DNA of 64,000 nt. Source: Haemonchus contortus. Its lineage: Eukaryota; Nematoda; Chromadorea; Rhabditida; Trichostrongylidae. Positions within the stretch are counted from its first letter, which is position 1. Every line of letters begins with the position of its first letter. The stretch lies in assembly GCA_000469685.2 (NCBI GenBank), contig LS997565.1, positions 10,856,505 through 10,920,504 of the forward strand, given 5' to 3'. The notes below the pieces were generated by a model. It was not told the origin of the DNA. It saw only the letters and a list, made by a program, of their open reading frames with translations, and made no database searches. A program made the position numbers and the translations under genes. Of this stretch, positions 24,706-36,221 are shown piece after piece.

Positions 24706-26649
24706 ACTTTTTTCAATTCATCCAAACCCAATTTCCATAACACCAGAAATGGAAAAGAATAACCAAGGGCATCTGCCACGTGCAATTGTCCTCATTAGTA
24801 GTCAAAACATTACTGACAGCCGAATATGAGCCAACATTTTTTGTTGGCACACGAACTCTGAAACAGAATAACACAGAGAACGACCAACCAGCCCTCTGTT
24901 TTCTCTCGCTTTCGGGACAGCTACAGAGAATATGGGGATACATTCCTTATTAATTTTTAGTACCACCACGCTGACATACGCATGATGCCCATTAAAAATT
25001 GCACAAGTATGACATACCTGGAAGTTCATGCCACATTCCAATCGTTGTCCGCTCCCAGTCTCGCTCGCATTGACGGCCATCCGATATAAAGAAAATTTCA
25101 TTGATGTTGGATTTTTTGTATAACAGTGTGAAGCACAGTGACAACCGGTTCCAACTGTTAGATCGAAATCACTTACCTTTAAGGTCTTTTGTCAGTGTCA
25201 GGCACACCAAATGCGACTAAAATGACGGCGGGGATGCTCGACGCCTCCTTATCACCACGAAAAGACTGGCTTCCTCTAGAGTTTCCATATAAGACAGCCT
25301 GCGGATTTTGTAATACAGTAATCACGCCCAGAGAAATAGAACAGACACCAGACGACCTTTGTTTTTATCAAAAACCCGCCATCATATGGCACATTGGAAA
25401 TAGGTATTGGCCAAGCCGACTGCCTTTTTACTTACAACTGAGGGCAAGATTGATTTCGTGGTTCGAAAAGAATTCATGATACAGTAACCCGACAGTGAAA
25501 TAGTGGAGACACGAGACGGTCAAAAACCCGTCACATAAACGACGCAAAGAAAAAAGACTTCGAGGAAGGACGTCTGGGAATGTGGGCACGTGTAATTGCT
25601 GCTTCTTACACGTCTGGGTCATGACGATGTGGTGGCGGCACTTTTCTCACATCAGTATTCCCATGGCAAGCAGCAATGATTTCGCGGCAACTACCGTATC
25701 CTCCCACTGGAAATTCAAACCTTTCCGTTCATGGCGCACGATCGGGTGCGAAGAGCGAGTCGCGATTTTTGGGGAGAAGTACCCACACTCGGCTGGCGAA
25801 ACGTTCAAACTAGGACCTACCCCGGATTGCTATTCACGAGAACGTGGAGATCTGGTCTCACCTGCTATCAAATTCACTGACGCTAGGATCATCCGAGTGG
25901 CTCAGGCTGATCTGTAGCATAAAGAGCAGATTAGATTGAATTCTGTAGATCGCTACCCTTCTCATTGTTTTGTAGGAGTATAGGCTGTTTGGGATAAAGG
26001 GAAACACGAATCCCTAGAGACGTCGCCCATTCATGTCATGGGAACGTGAAATTCACGCTCTACGTAAGTTATTTATGAGTTCTCCGGACGTAATTCAGCA
26101 ACACCTAAATGGCTTTGTTGTCACGTGTTCGGTGTGGAACGTAAACAGTCCTCATAAATCAGTAACAAAGAGTGGAAAGGACAAGGTCGTGAATCTTGCG
26201 CTAGATCGTTCATAGGAACAGAACGGAGTTTTTATTCGTTAAAATCGCCGATGGTTACGCTTATTTGATAAATGCATTCACCTAGGCCTAGCCATCCATC
26301 ATTTCTTTTCCCACGTGGAGCACAGGGAAAGTTCATGGTTTAGTACACTCGGCCTCCTTTCTCTTGCTTCGATGATACACCCTTTCAAAAGATAGGAAGG
26401 GACTGGCTGTTCACGAGCAAATCATCAGATTGTTCCAGATGGATATGATGACTGGATATGATGGATATGAAAGGGCTTTATCTACCCGTATACGTTATCC
26501 CACCTATGCTTAATCATCGAAAATTTTTCCAGAAATACAGTCCCAAAACGATATCCAAGCATTCCATGTAGCCGTCTCCCTCGTCGTCATTTAACTGTAT
26601 CAGCCGATTCCTATTAGTCGGTCCGCCCCTAAACGATGCGAGGTGAAGC
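24706..26649. other. Intergenic stretch, no supported gene
   Basis: An open plus-strand region at about 25195-25479 looks mildly protein-like (CGFCNTVITPREIEQTP) but has no clear start or donor. Nothing else stands out. Confidence 0.3.
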
Positions 26650-26930
26650 GGTCCCGATGGGGGACGGAACACTCACCCAGAACTGGATGGACGCGGCAAA
26701 TGGCGCGGCGAGATCACTGGCGTTTAGGACGACTTTAGCACCTATAATTGAGGCGCAAACTTGAAGTAGGGTACATTAGTATGGTCAGATGATCGTACTG
26801 GTCGACTCTACTTTAAATTTGGGCTCCAACGTTGGGTGCGGAAGTCGTTTAAATCGTCATGAATTTCGCCGCGCGATTTGTCGCGTCCATCCAGTTCTGG
26901 GTGAATGTACCCAAACCCGTCCCGATAGAG
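26650..26930. repeat. Palindromic repeat, copy 2
   Basis: CACTCACCCAGAACTGGATG near 26670 pairs with its near-complement ending near 26928. The pairing continues inward over about 120 bases on each side, leaving a short centre near 26795. The arms match the organisation and part of the sequence of 8950-9175. It is probably a foldback MITE. Confidence 0.65.
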
Positions 26931-29900
26931 AGTGTGGTCCGCATTCAAGCTCAAGCAACGTCAAGAACAAGAAGTATGTTCTCTCTCCTTATTATAGTCA
27001 TAAAGGTCTGAATCCCATGGGTCCGTTTTTTTGCGACATTTGCACTCGCAACTAATTAGACCCCGTATGTATTTCCAGAGATGTGAAGAAGAAGGAACAA
27101 AAATTCTACACGGGACGTTCCATTAGATCTCACTTTACGGTAAGGTAAAATGAAACAGAACTTCACAGACAACATATTTCTTTCCACGGCATAACCCTAT
27201 TTTATTGAACCCGTCATATATACGACGAATCGAAAAGGACTATGGGCAAAAGCAAGGGGAAGGGGTGAATAGCCAGGTACTGTATACTATCACCACCACC
27301 CGTTCAATTAAGGACCTCCTGCTGGATTACAGTAAGAAATGAATTCTCATAGTAGATTACAGTTTTTGTTAATAAAACCACTGAACTGTAAGATGTTGTT
27401 CGTTGTTGATTTTTTTCGGCAAGTTTGAGACGATCAAGGGATTTTTAGAAGACGCTGGAGAAAATTGGGAACTACCACATGCCACAGCAGGACTGACATG
27501 GCGTTATTTTAACGGCGCATTAATATCGGAATACAAAAACGACATGTTTGATGAAAGGACGATTTCGAAATCGGACAGAGATGAATGCGGCTTCAACGGG
27601 GGGCTTTGTCGAAGCCTTTTATACAATCCTTCCTATCACATGCTAATGGATTCTGGCAACGCTCAACATAATTCGATGTTAATGTGGCTCATAAAAACGA
27701 GGAAGTTGAGCATTTTCTGGTCACCCCAGTCACGTTCAGCTCTGTTCACGAGGATGGCGTACGATGCATAGCAGGTGTCTGACCTGAATTCTTTTCATTT
27801 TATTTACATCATTTTCATGATGTCAGTCAACTAGTCAACGTCATAATGGCTGCCTCATTCCCTTGTGACAAGTCGGCAGCACAGAGAACCATCAAACTTT
27901 GACGTCCGTTTCAGCGATCTCATTTCGTCGCATGCGGGATTTCAGTGTAATGATTGATTAAGTAGCTTTTTGTTCGATGCTGGGTGAAATATGTACGTGT
28001 CAGGGATGAAATATGTGCTGTACTAGCATGTACTGAGGTCTCTGATGTTTAAGTGTGTACTTACTGCAACCTTCACACTTGTTATGGTGATAATATTTCC
28101 TTGAAGGCAAAGGCCTTTTGTGAAGACGCTGAAGAGGATTCAAAAGAGCACGTGGAGCTGGTGCATTACCAATCCGTGTCCTTCTCTGTGTACTTGTATT
28201 CCAAAGTCCATTCTCTGCTTGTTCGTCATTCCAGGGTAAAGGGCACCATAATTTAAATTGTGTGTAGTGTGAATTCATGCATAGTTAAAAGGGTCAATGT
28301 TGTTGTCGATACTCAGCAGATTCGGGCTCTGCAGGAGTATCAAGCATGACGCTGAGGAACAGGAACGAAAAACCTGCGGAGAACTACAGTGATCTGACGA
28401 CAAGTTAAAATTCAGTGGACGCAAAATTTCATTAACAATTCATTTACAACGTAAGTTCATTCACGGCGTACCCCAATCTGAATGCACAAATCTTCAACCC
28501 TCCACAAATACGATGCACCAAGAAGATACCATATCTAAAGTAGGCGGGTGCATGTGAGAGGCGACCGCGCGGTTGCTACATCACGACTGGTTCGAGTCAG
28601 GACCTTCAATTGAAGTACTGTATGGGTAGGTATGGTTAGAGCTACTGTCTTGAAGCCTGAAATTTCCTTTGTTCGCCGACGACAGAAGTGTGGCAAAAGG
28701 AGAAGCGCAAGCGCATCAATAGCAATAGTTCTTTGTCGTTTTGCCAAACCGTGTTTGCAGCATTCATAACGTTTTTATATGGATTTAATGTTTTCGCAGT
28801 TGCTAATAAAAGAAATGTTTCCATTCAAGGAGGATGTAGGGATATACCACTTCTTTTGGATAACGAAGCTGTAAAAAGCCTCCGCGTGGCGCAAGGTTGC
28901 TTAAATGGACAGTATAGGCTTTCAAAAATTTATCTCACAGCAGTCGACTTCAAAAGGGTGTTCTGGTGGAAGAACGAGAGGAATATGCCAAAAGTACAAC
29001 AAAAAATAGACTGAATATAGGAAAAAAATTAGCCAAACTAGTACATGTGATTTGTATCATCAGGCGAAGTTCCGGAGAACATCTAGCTCTACTTCACTGC
29101 AATTTACTCGAGCACTCCAGATAGTTTCATGGGAAGAAAGCCAGACCTCACATATAAAACGGCATATCTGAGATTTAGTCCGTCCCATTAAGTGCTTCAC
29201 CATAGAGCTGTTCTGAAGTCCTTTATAAACAACAAAGAACACGCCGTCCAATTACAGTCTGAAAAAAATGAAACTTTCTGTAAGTTGGTTGTCCAATCCT
29301 TTTACGAATAATTGATGAAGCACCGTCTTTGGACTGGAAACAACAATAGAACCGGTGTATCCGCAACCCTAGAAAACCGTTTTCAATTCTAATTGAATGG
29401 GTGGCACAAATTTTCTTTCTTCTAGCCATCACGTGCATGACGACGACTTTTTTGCTCCATTTGTCGAAAGGCTGAGTCAACGGGAAAATAATTCTCCGAA
29501 CGACGAATAAAGTGGCCTTCACTGAACTGGGGAGTGTGGAACGGAGTGGCTGTCATGTGCTGCGTGTGAAATTGTTTATCGTTTCAACAGCAGATAATTA
29601 AGAAAATGGAAAATTAGGTAAGCTTAAGATGGCGTAGTCCAATTAGGTGAGAGTGGCTTCACATGCGAAATTTTTCAGGAAAGGGGATTTGGTTGCATTG
29701 GTATAGCGATTGATACCGTAATCGTGAACACTGCGTGAATCTAACTCAAGAAGCCGAGCGTCCAATCTAGGAGTGTTTATTCGGTTCATTACTACCCGTT
29801 TTTATCTCTTTACAGTGTGCGCCATGAATATGGCAACAACTCGCTACGGAAGGTAACTCCCTTCCTTGGCGGTTTTTTTTTCAATTCGTAATTTTCTGTC

Positions 29901-30397
29901 ATATTTACGATTTACCTAAGTTCTCATATCTGCTTTGTTGCACTCATATAATAAGTTCTTGAAAATTAGCAAAGCATTCGAATGACGAAGACAGAATGGT
30001 AGCTCAATGAGCCACAATTTGAACTTGCAGCTTTCCCCCTAAGCCATTCGTAAAAGCCCAACCCGCTTCTATCTCTGCGTGAACCCATTGAATCCCTTGC
30101 CGAGATCGCTTGTAATTTCAAGAATTTACGAATGACTGTTGATGGAATCGCGAATCGCGTTCTACACAATGTCAAGCAGTCATTGATTTACCTTGTTGTA
30201 CAAGAAGAGCCCAAAACATTCCTATGGTTTTATAGGGAACAGAGTGCACGAACTGTACATCAGCATTTTCCAGAAACAGGATTTACCTCGATAAATCCCT
30301 GACATGAGGTGATAGTATAGTTCGCTACGACGTAAAATGCTCGAATTATGCATAGTTTTAAGCCTTTGCAAAAAGGCGTCCTTAAAAAAATGATTAT
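26931..30397. other. Intergenic stretch with weak open frames
   Basis: Bases 27130-27370 and 28320-28520 carry fragments of the same dispersed family as 8870-9350. An open frame of about 120 codons at 27403-27771 (plus) and others at 28688-29014 (plus) and 29060-29522 (minus) have no splice context or family that I recognise. Confidence 0.3.
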
Positions 30398-31106
30398 TTA
30401 AAGGCAGTGTTCACGAAAAAATTGTTTCGGAGATTTGCACATGGTTTGAATTCGAAGCCCCCTCTGATACCATTTGTGCAGGAATTAGGTCGGAAAACAG
30501 CTGGATAGGGCACGATAAGGCCAGGAACTTTGGGGGACGGGATGCCTCCGCCCCTCGCTAGGCTGGCTACGGGTTCGAATTTTCCTTCACCACTTTCGCA
30601 CTGGAGCGAAGTTGGTGAAAAATCGATACGCAGGTTGGCAAATTGCCAGGAATGATCAGCTGGTCGACCGCCTAGTACAGGAGCTATTATTCGGCTGTTA
30701 TTTCTATTATTCGCGTATCGTTTGTTTTTTTTTTTTTGGTATTAATTTTTTACGGTAGCATTCTTTAACTATTCTCGTAAGTTTAGTGAAGATTTTAACA
30801 TATTTTGTGTAGATTATTGCATGCAAATGTTTTTTTTATTTCAGAAACTCCGTTAGTTTCGATGTGTTGTCTGTATTGCGGACATTGCGTCGCGTTCGCG
30901 CATTCCCGCACGAACACTCCCTAACCGTCGTTTTTTTAATGTGAAAGCCGTCCACTCCCCCTTTCCAGCTTTTTTTTTTACATTTGTATTTCTTTTTGTT
31001 CATCGTTTTTTGTGCTTGTTTCGTTGTTATCGCTTTATTCTAGAGTAGTCCTACCAATTCCCGTCAAAAAAGGGTACCGCAACTTTTTTGTAAACACTGC
31101 CTTTAA
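30398..31106. mobile_element. TTAA-flanked MITE, copy 1 (709 bp)
   Basis: The left end TTAAAGGCAGTGTTCACGAA (30398) is mirrored by TTTGTAAACACTGCCTTTAA ending at 31106. Related ends occur at 39645-40305 and 57189-57728. No coding frame is evident. The TTAA at both edges suits a piggyBac-type target, though a TA target inside it cannot be excluded. Confidence 0.75.
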
Positions 31107-31361
31107 GTGACGCAAACTCTCAACTGTGAACATGAATCGTAATAGTATTCGTATTTCCCCTTGAGCCATTCATGAGAGCCCATCCGCTCCAATTTCGTCT
31201 CTACTATTGTGAGCGTTTTGCGGGTTGTATGGCCTATCCTGTTGGTGTACTTATCCTTTTTTGAGATTAATTTTGCGTGGCCACCGAAATGTGTTTACCT
31301 CATGTCTACTGGTAGGTCGATAAACATGAAGTGGTGATCATGCCCATAAAATTGGGACATA

Positions 31362-31653
31362 TAAAAAAGTTGAAGTTTTTGGCCCATCCGAGGGATGCAT
31401 CCCAACACTCAACCTCCATTCAGAATCGTAGTGGCGTAATGAATGTGTATGTGGCCTATATAATGACTTGCGGTGGCCAGTCGATGTACAAGTCAGTGTT
31501 TTTATCCTCCCAGACGAGTCTGGTACCAACTCACCAACCTCGGAGGGACGGAAGGCTCAGTTTGCTTGGGCGGATATCGATCCAGGATTTGAACCTGTGA
31601 CCACGTGTGTGTGTGTGTGAAGTGCGTCGCTTGCCACTACACCAGCTGCGCCC
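31362..31653 (-). repeat. tRNA-derived SINE copy
   Basis: Minus-orientation copy with head near 31653 (GCTGGTGTAGTGGCAAG) and A-rich tail near 31365. The B-box region is degenerate, and a (GT)n run at 31602-31620 interrupts the head. Confidence 0.75.
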
Positions 31654-31989
31654 TAAAATTGGGGCATATATGCTGTTTTAAATTTTACACTAGCCCCTTC
31701 TTATCACATTCAGGTTGGTGGCTACTGTTCTGTATTCTTTGCTGTTACTGGTGCAATCCGAGTAGGGGTGGGGGTTACGGAACCCATGAATTTCCTGTTA
31801 ATTGATGTTTGACGAGTTTTGACGCGGTGAGACGCGCCACGTAGCGAGACGCCCCGATATCCATGTCTATTACCTCATTCGGTCAATACCCTTCATTTCA
31901 ACTCTTACATCGGTGAAAGTCCTTACCTCATTCCTCTAGACTTTACCATTACTTTACTGATTGGCAACATAATATTTCAATTTTCTTTC

Positions 31990-33000
31990 TTTTCTTTCTT
32001 CCATTCACCTAAAAAAAGTAAAGCTCATCGCTTTGACGTCTCGCCCTGTAACCCGTCTGTGGGCGTCATGTCGTGCCTTCTGTTCGACTCCAGAGTTCGG
32101 CTGGAGTGGTGCGCAACTTGGTCCCATCGGAAAGGTACAGTACGCTGCAGAAAGCGAGAGGCCGGTGCGTGGCTATGCTCAGCCACGGACTCTGTCTGTT
32201 CATACTATCTCGCGACGATTGCATCAACCAGTTTCGTCACCGTCGTCCCAGCAGCCTTGTCGTCTCTGTCTCCTGGTAGCACTCGACGTCAACGCCATCG
32301 TTGCAGCTCCAGAGGATCACGCAGCACCACTGTATTGTCATCTACTATTGGTGTCACTGCTGCCGAGTCTACCTCACGCAAAGGAGATTCAGAGGAGTGG
32401 TTCGCAGTCAAGAATGAACCATGGAGCAGCAGTACCGCTAGGAGGTTGGGAGGATTGGATGGCCTGGAATGGGAACAGGATGGTACCCCGAACGTAGGTT
32501 AAGTGTGGTTTTATTGTATAAATGTACTTTTACATACTCCTTTCTAAAGTATTTCTCGTATATTAGATTATTACATTTACTCTCGTTTAACCTGATATTT
32601 ATTCTCTTTTATACTAGCTACTCATAAAACTGTATTATTCGTCAATGTGTGCTTAATGCGTGAAGTGTAGTGTCATTAATATGTATACTGCAGTCATTCC
32701 GTACCCAGAGTGGGCCCTGGTACCACGCGTCCAGCGCCTCGAAGGAACTTGGCGCCGGATGGCAGCCTTCAGCGTATTGCGGAGGCAGGACCAGCCCGTA
32801 GGAGGACGCAAGAGGGAGTGAGGCAGCCCAGGCCTACAATGGTGTGGCAGATGGTTACGAGCATCAGCGAGCGGGCGGAAGAACCCCGGTCACCTAGCTC
32901 ACACCGCTGGGGTCACCCTGCCGAGCAACTACCGATGCGGAAATTCCTCGGTGGGACGGCCGACGCGTCAAAACTTGCCTACTGACACGTGCAGTCCTGT
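31990..33000 (+). other. GC-rich island with possible two-exon gene
   Basis: This island is much richer in G and C than its surroundings. Bases 32033-32502 are open in two plus frames over about 150 codons. One frame ends at NV before GTTAAG (about 32498) and, after CCGTACCCAG (32709), continues in phase as EWALVPRVQRLEGTWRRM and stops. Another frame stays open at 32710-32985. The Ser/Thr/Arg-rich sequences match nothing I know. The motif AGTTTTGACGCG at about 31816 recurs inverted near 32967, which hints at an element. This is not a firm gene call. Confidence 0.25.
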
Positions 33001-33318
33001 GGTCCCCCGTACTCAGATTGCGCTTTTTCACTTATTCCTTGCAACAAAGTGTCACTAGGGCCCCACACCGGGAGGGGGAGGGGGGACAAGGGATAACCGC
33101 TGTCAAGTATGGTCTGAATTCAGAGGTATACGTAGTTATCCATTTGTATATAGTTCTTTCTCCAGCGTTCATCCCACGCGGCCTTAGGGCCCACTGTTCA
33201 ACCTATCTTTTGCTTCTGAAGGTGACTTAAAACAAAAAATTCACAAGCTTCTAGATGGCAACTTTCAGAGCCGCGTATACGGCAAAGGTCGTTATCTACC
33301 ATTACCATCGACTGATTG

Positions 33319-33587
33319 GCTGCTTTCATAGTCCGCCGGCGTGCCGACGCGCCGGCGTGCACGAGGCAGTGCTAGGGGGGAGGAGGGCGGCAGACGGTCG
33401 GATAGCCCCTCGAAGGGCTGTAAACAAGGTGAGACAAGATCAAAAACCATCCGTACGAGCCCCTGGGTGTTTGGTTTTTGATCTTGTTCTTCTTTGTTAT
33501 CAACCCCTCGACCGACCGTCTGCCGCCCTCCTCCTCACTAGCACTGCCTCGTGCACGCCGCCCGGCCGACCGGCGGACTATGAAAGC
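33319..33587. repeat. Long hairpin (~270 bases), likely foldback MITE
   Basis: GGCTGCTTTCATAGTCCGCC at the left is mirrored by GGCGGACTATGAAAGCAGCC at the right. Pairing continues nearly to the centre: GCACGAGGCAGTGCTAG and GGCGGCAGACGGTCGG pair with their complements, then GATCAAAAACCA with TGGTTTTTGATC. The loop is about 20 bases. A transcript would form one long imperfect hairpin. Confidence 0.8.
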
Positions 33588-33949
33588 AGCCACTGTGAGG
33601 TAACATTGCTAAATGTGTACTCTTTTACACATCAGGTGCTCATTACTTTATAGGTACCCTTAACAATTTGATTATATAGTTGCTCGAGAGTTGAGTAGTG
33701 ATTACCTATTCAATCACACACAAATCGATGTTTATCTCTATCAATTGGTCGGAATGACGGTGGCGAAAATACACCTGTGGTGGAACGTCAGCCTCCAGTC
33801 ACTGGGAGTATATGTCGCTTGAAATTGAGTGGGTGAAATGTTTACTGAAGCAATATCAATAGGAAAAAGGCTAGGCGAATAAGTCAGCACGAGAGCGGTA
33901 ATATGATTGCTACCCCTCGACTCATCTAACCAGACTGCCAGATGTGTGT

Positions 33950-35225
33950 TGGACACCGCCTTCGTCTGGGAGTCGGTATTTAGTTCCACGGCTCCACACT
34001 TCTAATTACTTCGCACCTTTCCCGCGCATCCACTCACTCGCCTGTGGGATGACCTCGCTTAATTAGTTGGCTGTGACCTCCCTGGCAGATTGAGTGAACT
34101 GATATTGATCCTATGGATTGGAAACTGTGTTATTATCATTACTGATATTATTATGTTATTATTTGTTATTATTACACATTTTAAAATGATTTGAATTAGG
34201 ACAATAAAATTAAAAATTCAAAATGTTTATATTATAAAGAAATTATAAAGCATTATCGGTGACTTATCTAGATGTATAATTGCTCTTTTTCCTGCTCACT
34301 TGGTCCATTCTCCATCCACTTGGTCCCGATAGATTAGAACGTGATGCTTTCTTCCCTTGCTTACTTACCTGCCTTTCGCCATAGAGGTGTGCTCCGGATT
34401 TGAGGTAGCTGTAGCTGCTCCTAGGGTTTCTAGAAACGAAGGGTTTTGGTTGACAGAGCTCACAGTGCTTTCAGATGCTGAGGATAAATATAAAGGAATT
34501 CCGAGCTACTGCACTCGAGGGAACAGAAAGGCAAGTTGCAAGGGGTGGAAGGGGTGCAGATACATGAATAGAGGTGGTACAGTGTATTGTGATAGGCTAG
34601 CTAAATACAGGGATCCGTAGGAATAAGAGGAACAACAGTAGCAGCTAATCCTGAGTTGAAGCCAGAGAAAGCTCTTTAGTTGAACTCAGAGTAGTACAAA
34701 TGAGACATCGTGCTCATGCGATGACAAGCACACTACAGAGGTGATTTATGATGCTTTCATCCACATGTTGAATACCTTCAGGTGACCTACTGGCGGTGTC
34801 CAAAGAAAGCGATAGAGAGTGTTAAAAAAGCTTGAAATGTCACTCTGTCAACTACTTTGCCTGCAGGCGCCTTGTGAGAATGACTGCTTACACGATGTGA
34901 TAAATCCTTTTTCCCATCCTATGATTTTTCCAATCATTACTTTAGCCTCCACAGCTTTCTGTGTTGCATTATTAAAATGTTGCATATTTATTTTTGTTTT
35001 GCCTTATTTTTCATGACTTAGAAGTTTCTCAATCATATAATCCATATTGTTACTCCTGAGTATGGCTGTGTGGTAGAGAGGTCAGCAGCCAACCAATTAA
35101 GCGAGGCCACCCCACAGGCGAGTGAGTGTATGGGCGAGGAAGGTGCGAAGTAATCAGACGTGGAACTAAATAGGCTCACCCCCTTCGTCTCGACCGCCCC
35201 ACATCTGGGACCGTGGAATGTAACA
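33950..35225. repeat. Inverted repeat pair around an AT-rich core
   Basis: A segment at about 33950-34090 (with ACTCACTCGCCTGTGGG and TTCCACG) recurs inverted at about 35065-35225 (CCCACAGGCGAGTGAGT, CGTGGAACTAAATA). Identity is imperfect, with small gaps. Between them lie AT-rich DNA with TTATTA runs and an open frame at 34357-34620 of unknown value. This may be a degraded foldback element. Confidence 0.55.
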
Positions 35226-35625
35226 AAGAGTAGCTAAGCAACAAAGGTCGTGAGGAGGCGAGACATTCCCCGCGTCAACTAACATAAATCACAAACAATC
35301 ATGACTAAGGGATCTATAGAGAGATTCTTCTCCTTTTGATCGCTTGCCACGAAGGGGCCCGGGTTCGAGGTTCGATCCCCGGTCAAAGCACCAAAATTTG
35401 TGGCGGAACCTCAGCTGCTGGCCGCTAGGACATCTCCCTATAGAGAGATGGCTCAGTGGGAGAATATTGATTGAAGCGATACAGTAGGAATAAGGCGAGA
35501 CAATTAAGTGACCGAGATGACCATTTAACTTCTAACGCTAGAGCGAGCAGCGCCTTCGCCTCGACCGCTCCACATATGGGTGATCGAAATGTAACAAAGA
35601 GTAACGAAGCAACAAAGGTCGCGGC
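35160..35625 (+). repeat. Direct repeat with tRNA-like boxes
   Basis: Two copies of a segment containing CTTCG(T/C)CTCGACCGC and AATGTAACAAAGAGTA lie at about 35180-35255 and 35560-35625. Between them CTATAGAGAGAT occurs twice (35311 and 35439). A B-box-like GGTTCGATCCCCGG lies at about 35371, and an A-box-like TGGCTCAGTGGGAG at 35449. This looks like tandem, partial copies of a second tRNA-derived repeat. Confidence 0.4.
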
Positions 35626-36221
35626 AATGCGTGGCAACAGTAATCTATTCGGTATGATCTGTCAGTAAAACATAGCGACCTTCTTCTGAGCCTACTCCTA
35701 GAACTGTTACTATCCCAGCTTGCATTCTCATTTTATTTATTTTGTATTAAAAATGGAAAGTTTCGTGGACGGTGAAATTAGCTTGGACTACGCTTGTCCA
35801 GGAAAACGTAGGAGTGAGTCTCCCCCTTGCGGATTTATCCGAACCTGCCCATACAGCGAGTGTCGGGCGATTACAATTTATAAAAGGCCAACTTCGACGG
35901 CACCGAGCTTTCGAATTTGTGCATATGTAAAAAGCTGTTTCTGAAAGAAGTTTTGATTCTTGGAGAAGTAACATTTCCATGCTTGTTCTGCCCTGAGCGT
36001 AGAAATTGAGTTCGGTACGCAATCTCGCCGCAAACACGATCTTTCACGATCTAATCCTTTCTATTTTCTTTCTTTCTTTCTCTCTCTTTCTTCTTTCTTT
36101 CCTGCTTGTCCACTGTTTTTTGCTTATTTTACAATTTTGATTGAGATTTTTTTTTCTTAGAGATTCTTATGATCATTTTGATGTGTGCTTTAATATTTAA
36201 TGTCCATGAAACCTCAAATCC

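Noticed and set aside
25582..25917. Plus-strand frame of 111 codons
   Set aside because: Starts without support, shows no domain, and other frames in the area are also open by chance.
27403..27771. Plus-strand frame of 122 codons with protein-like composition
   Set aside because: No ATG at its head, no splice context and no recognised family. It may be a decayed element, but I cannot support a call.
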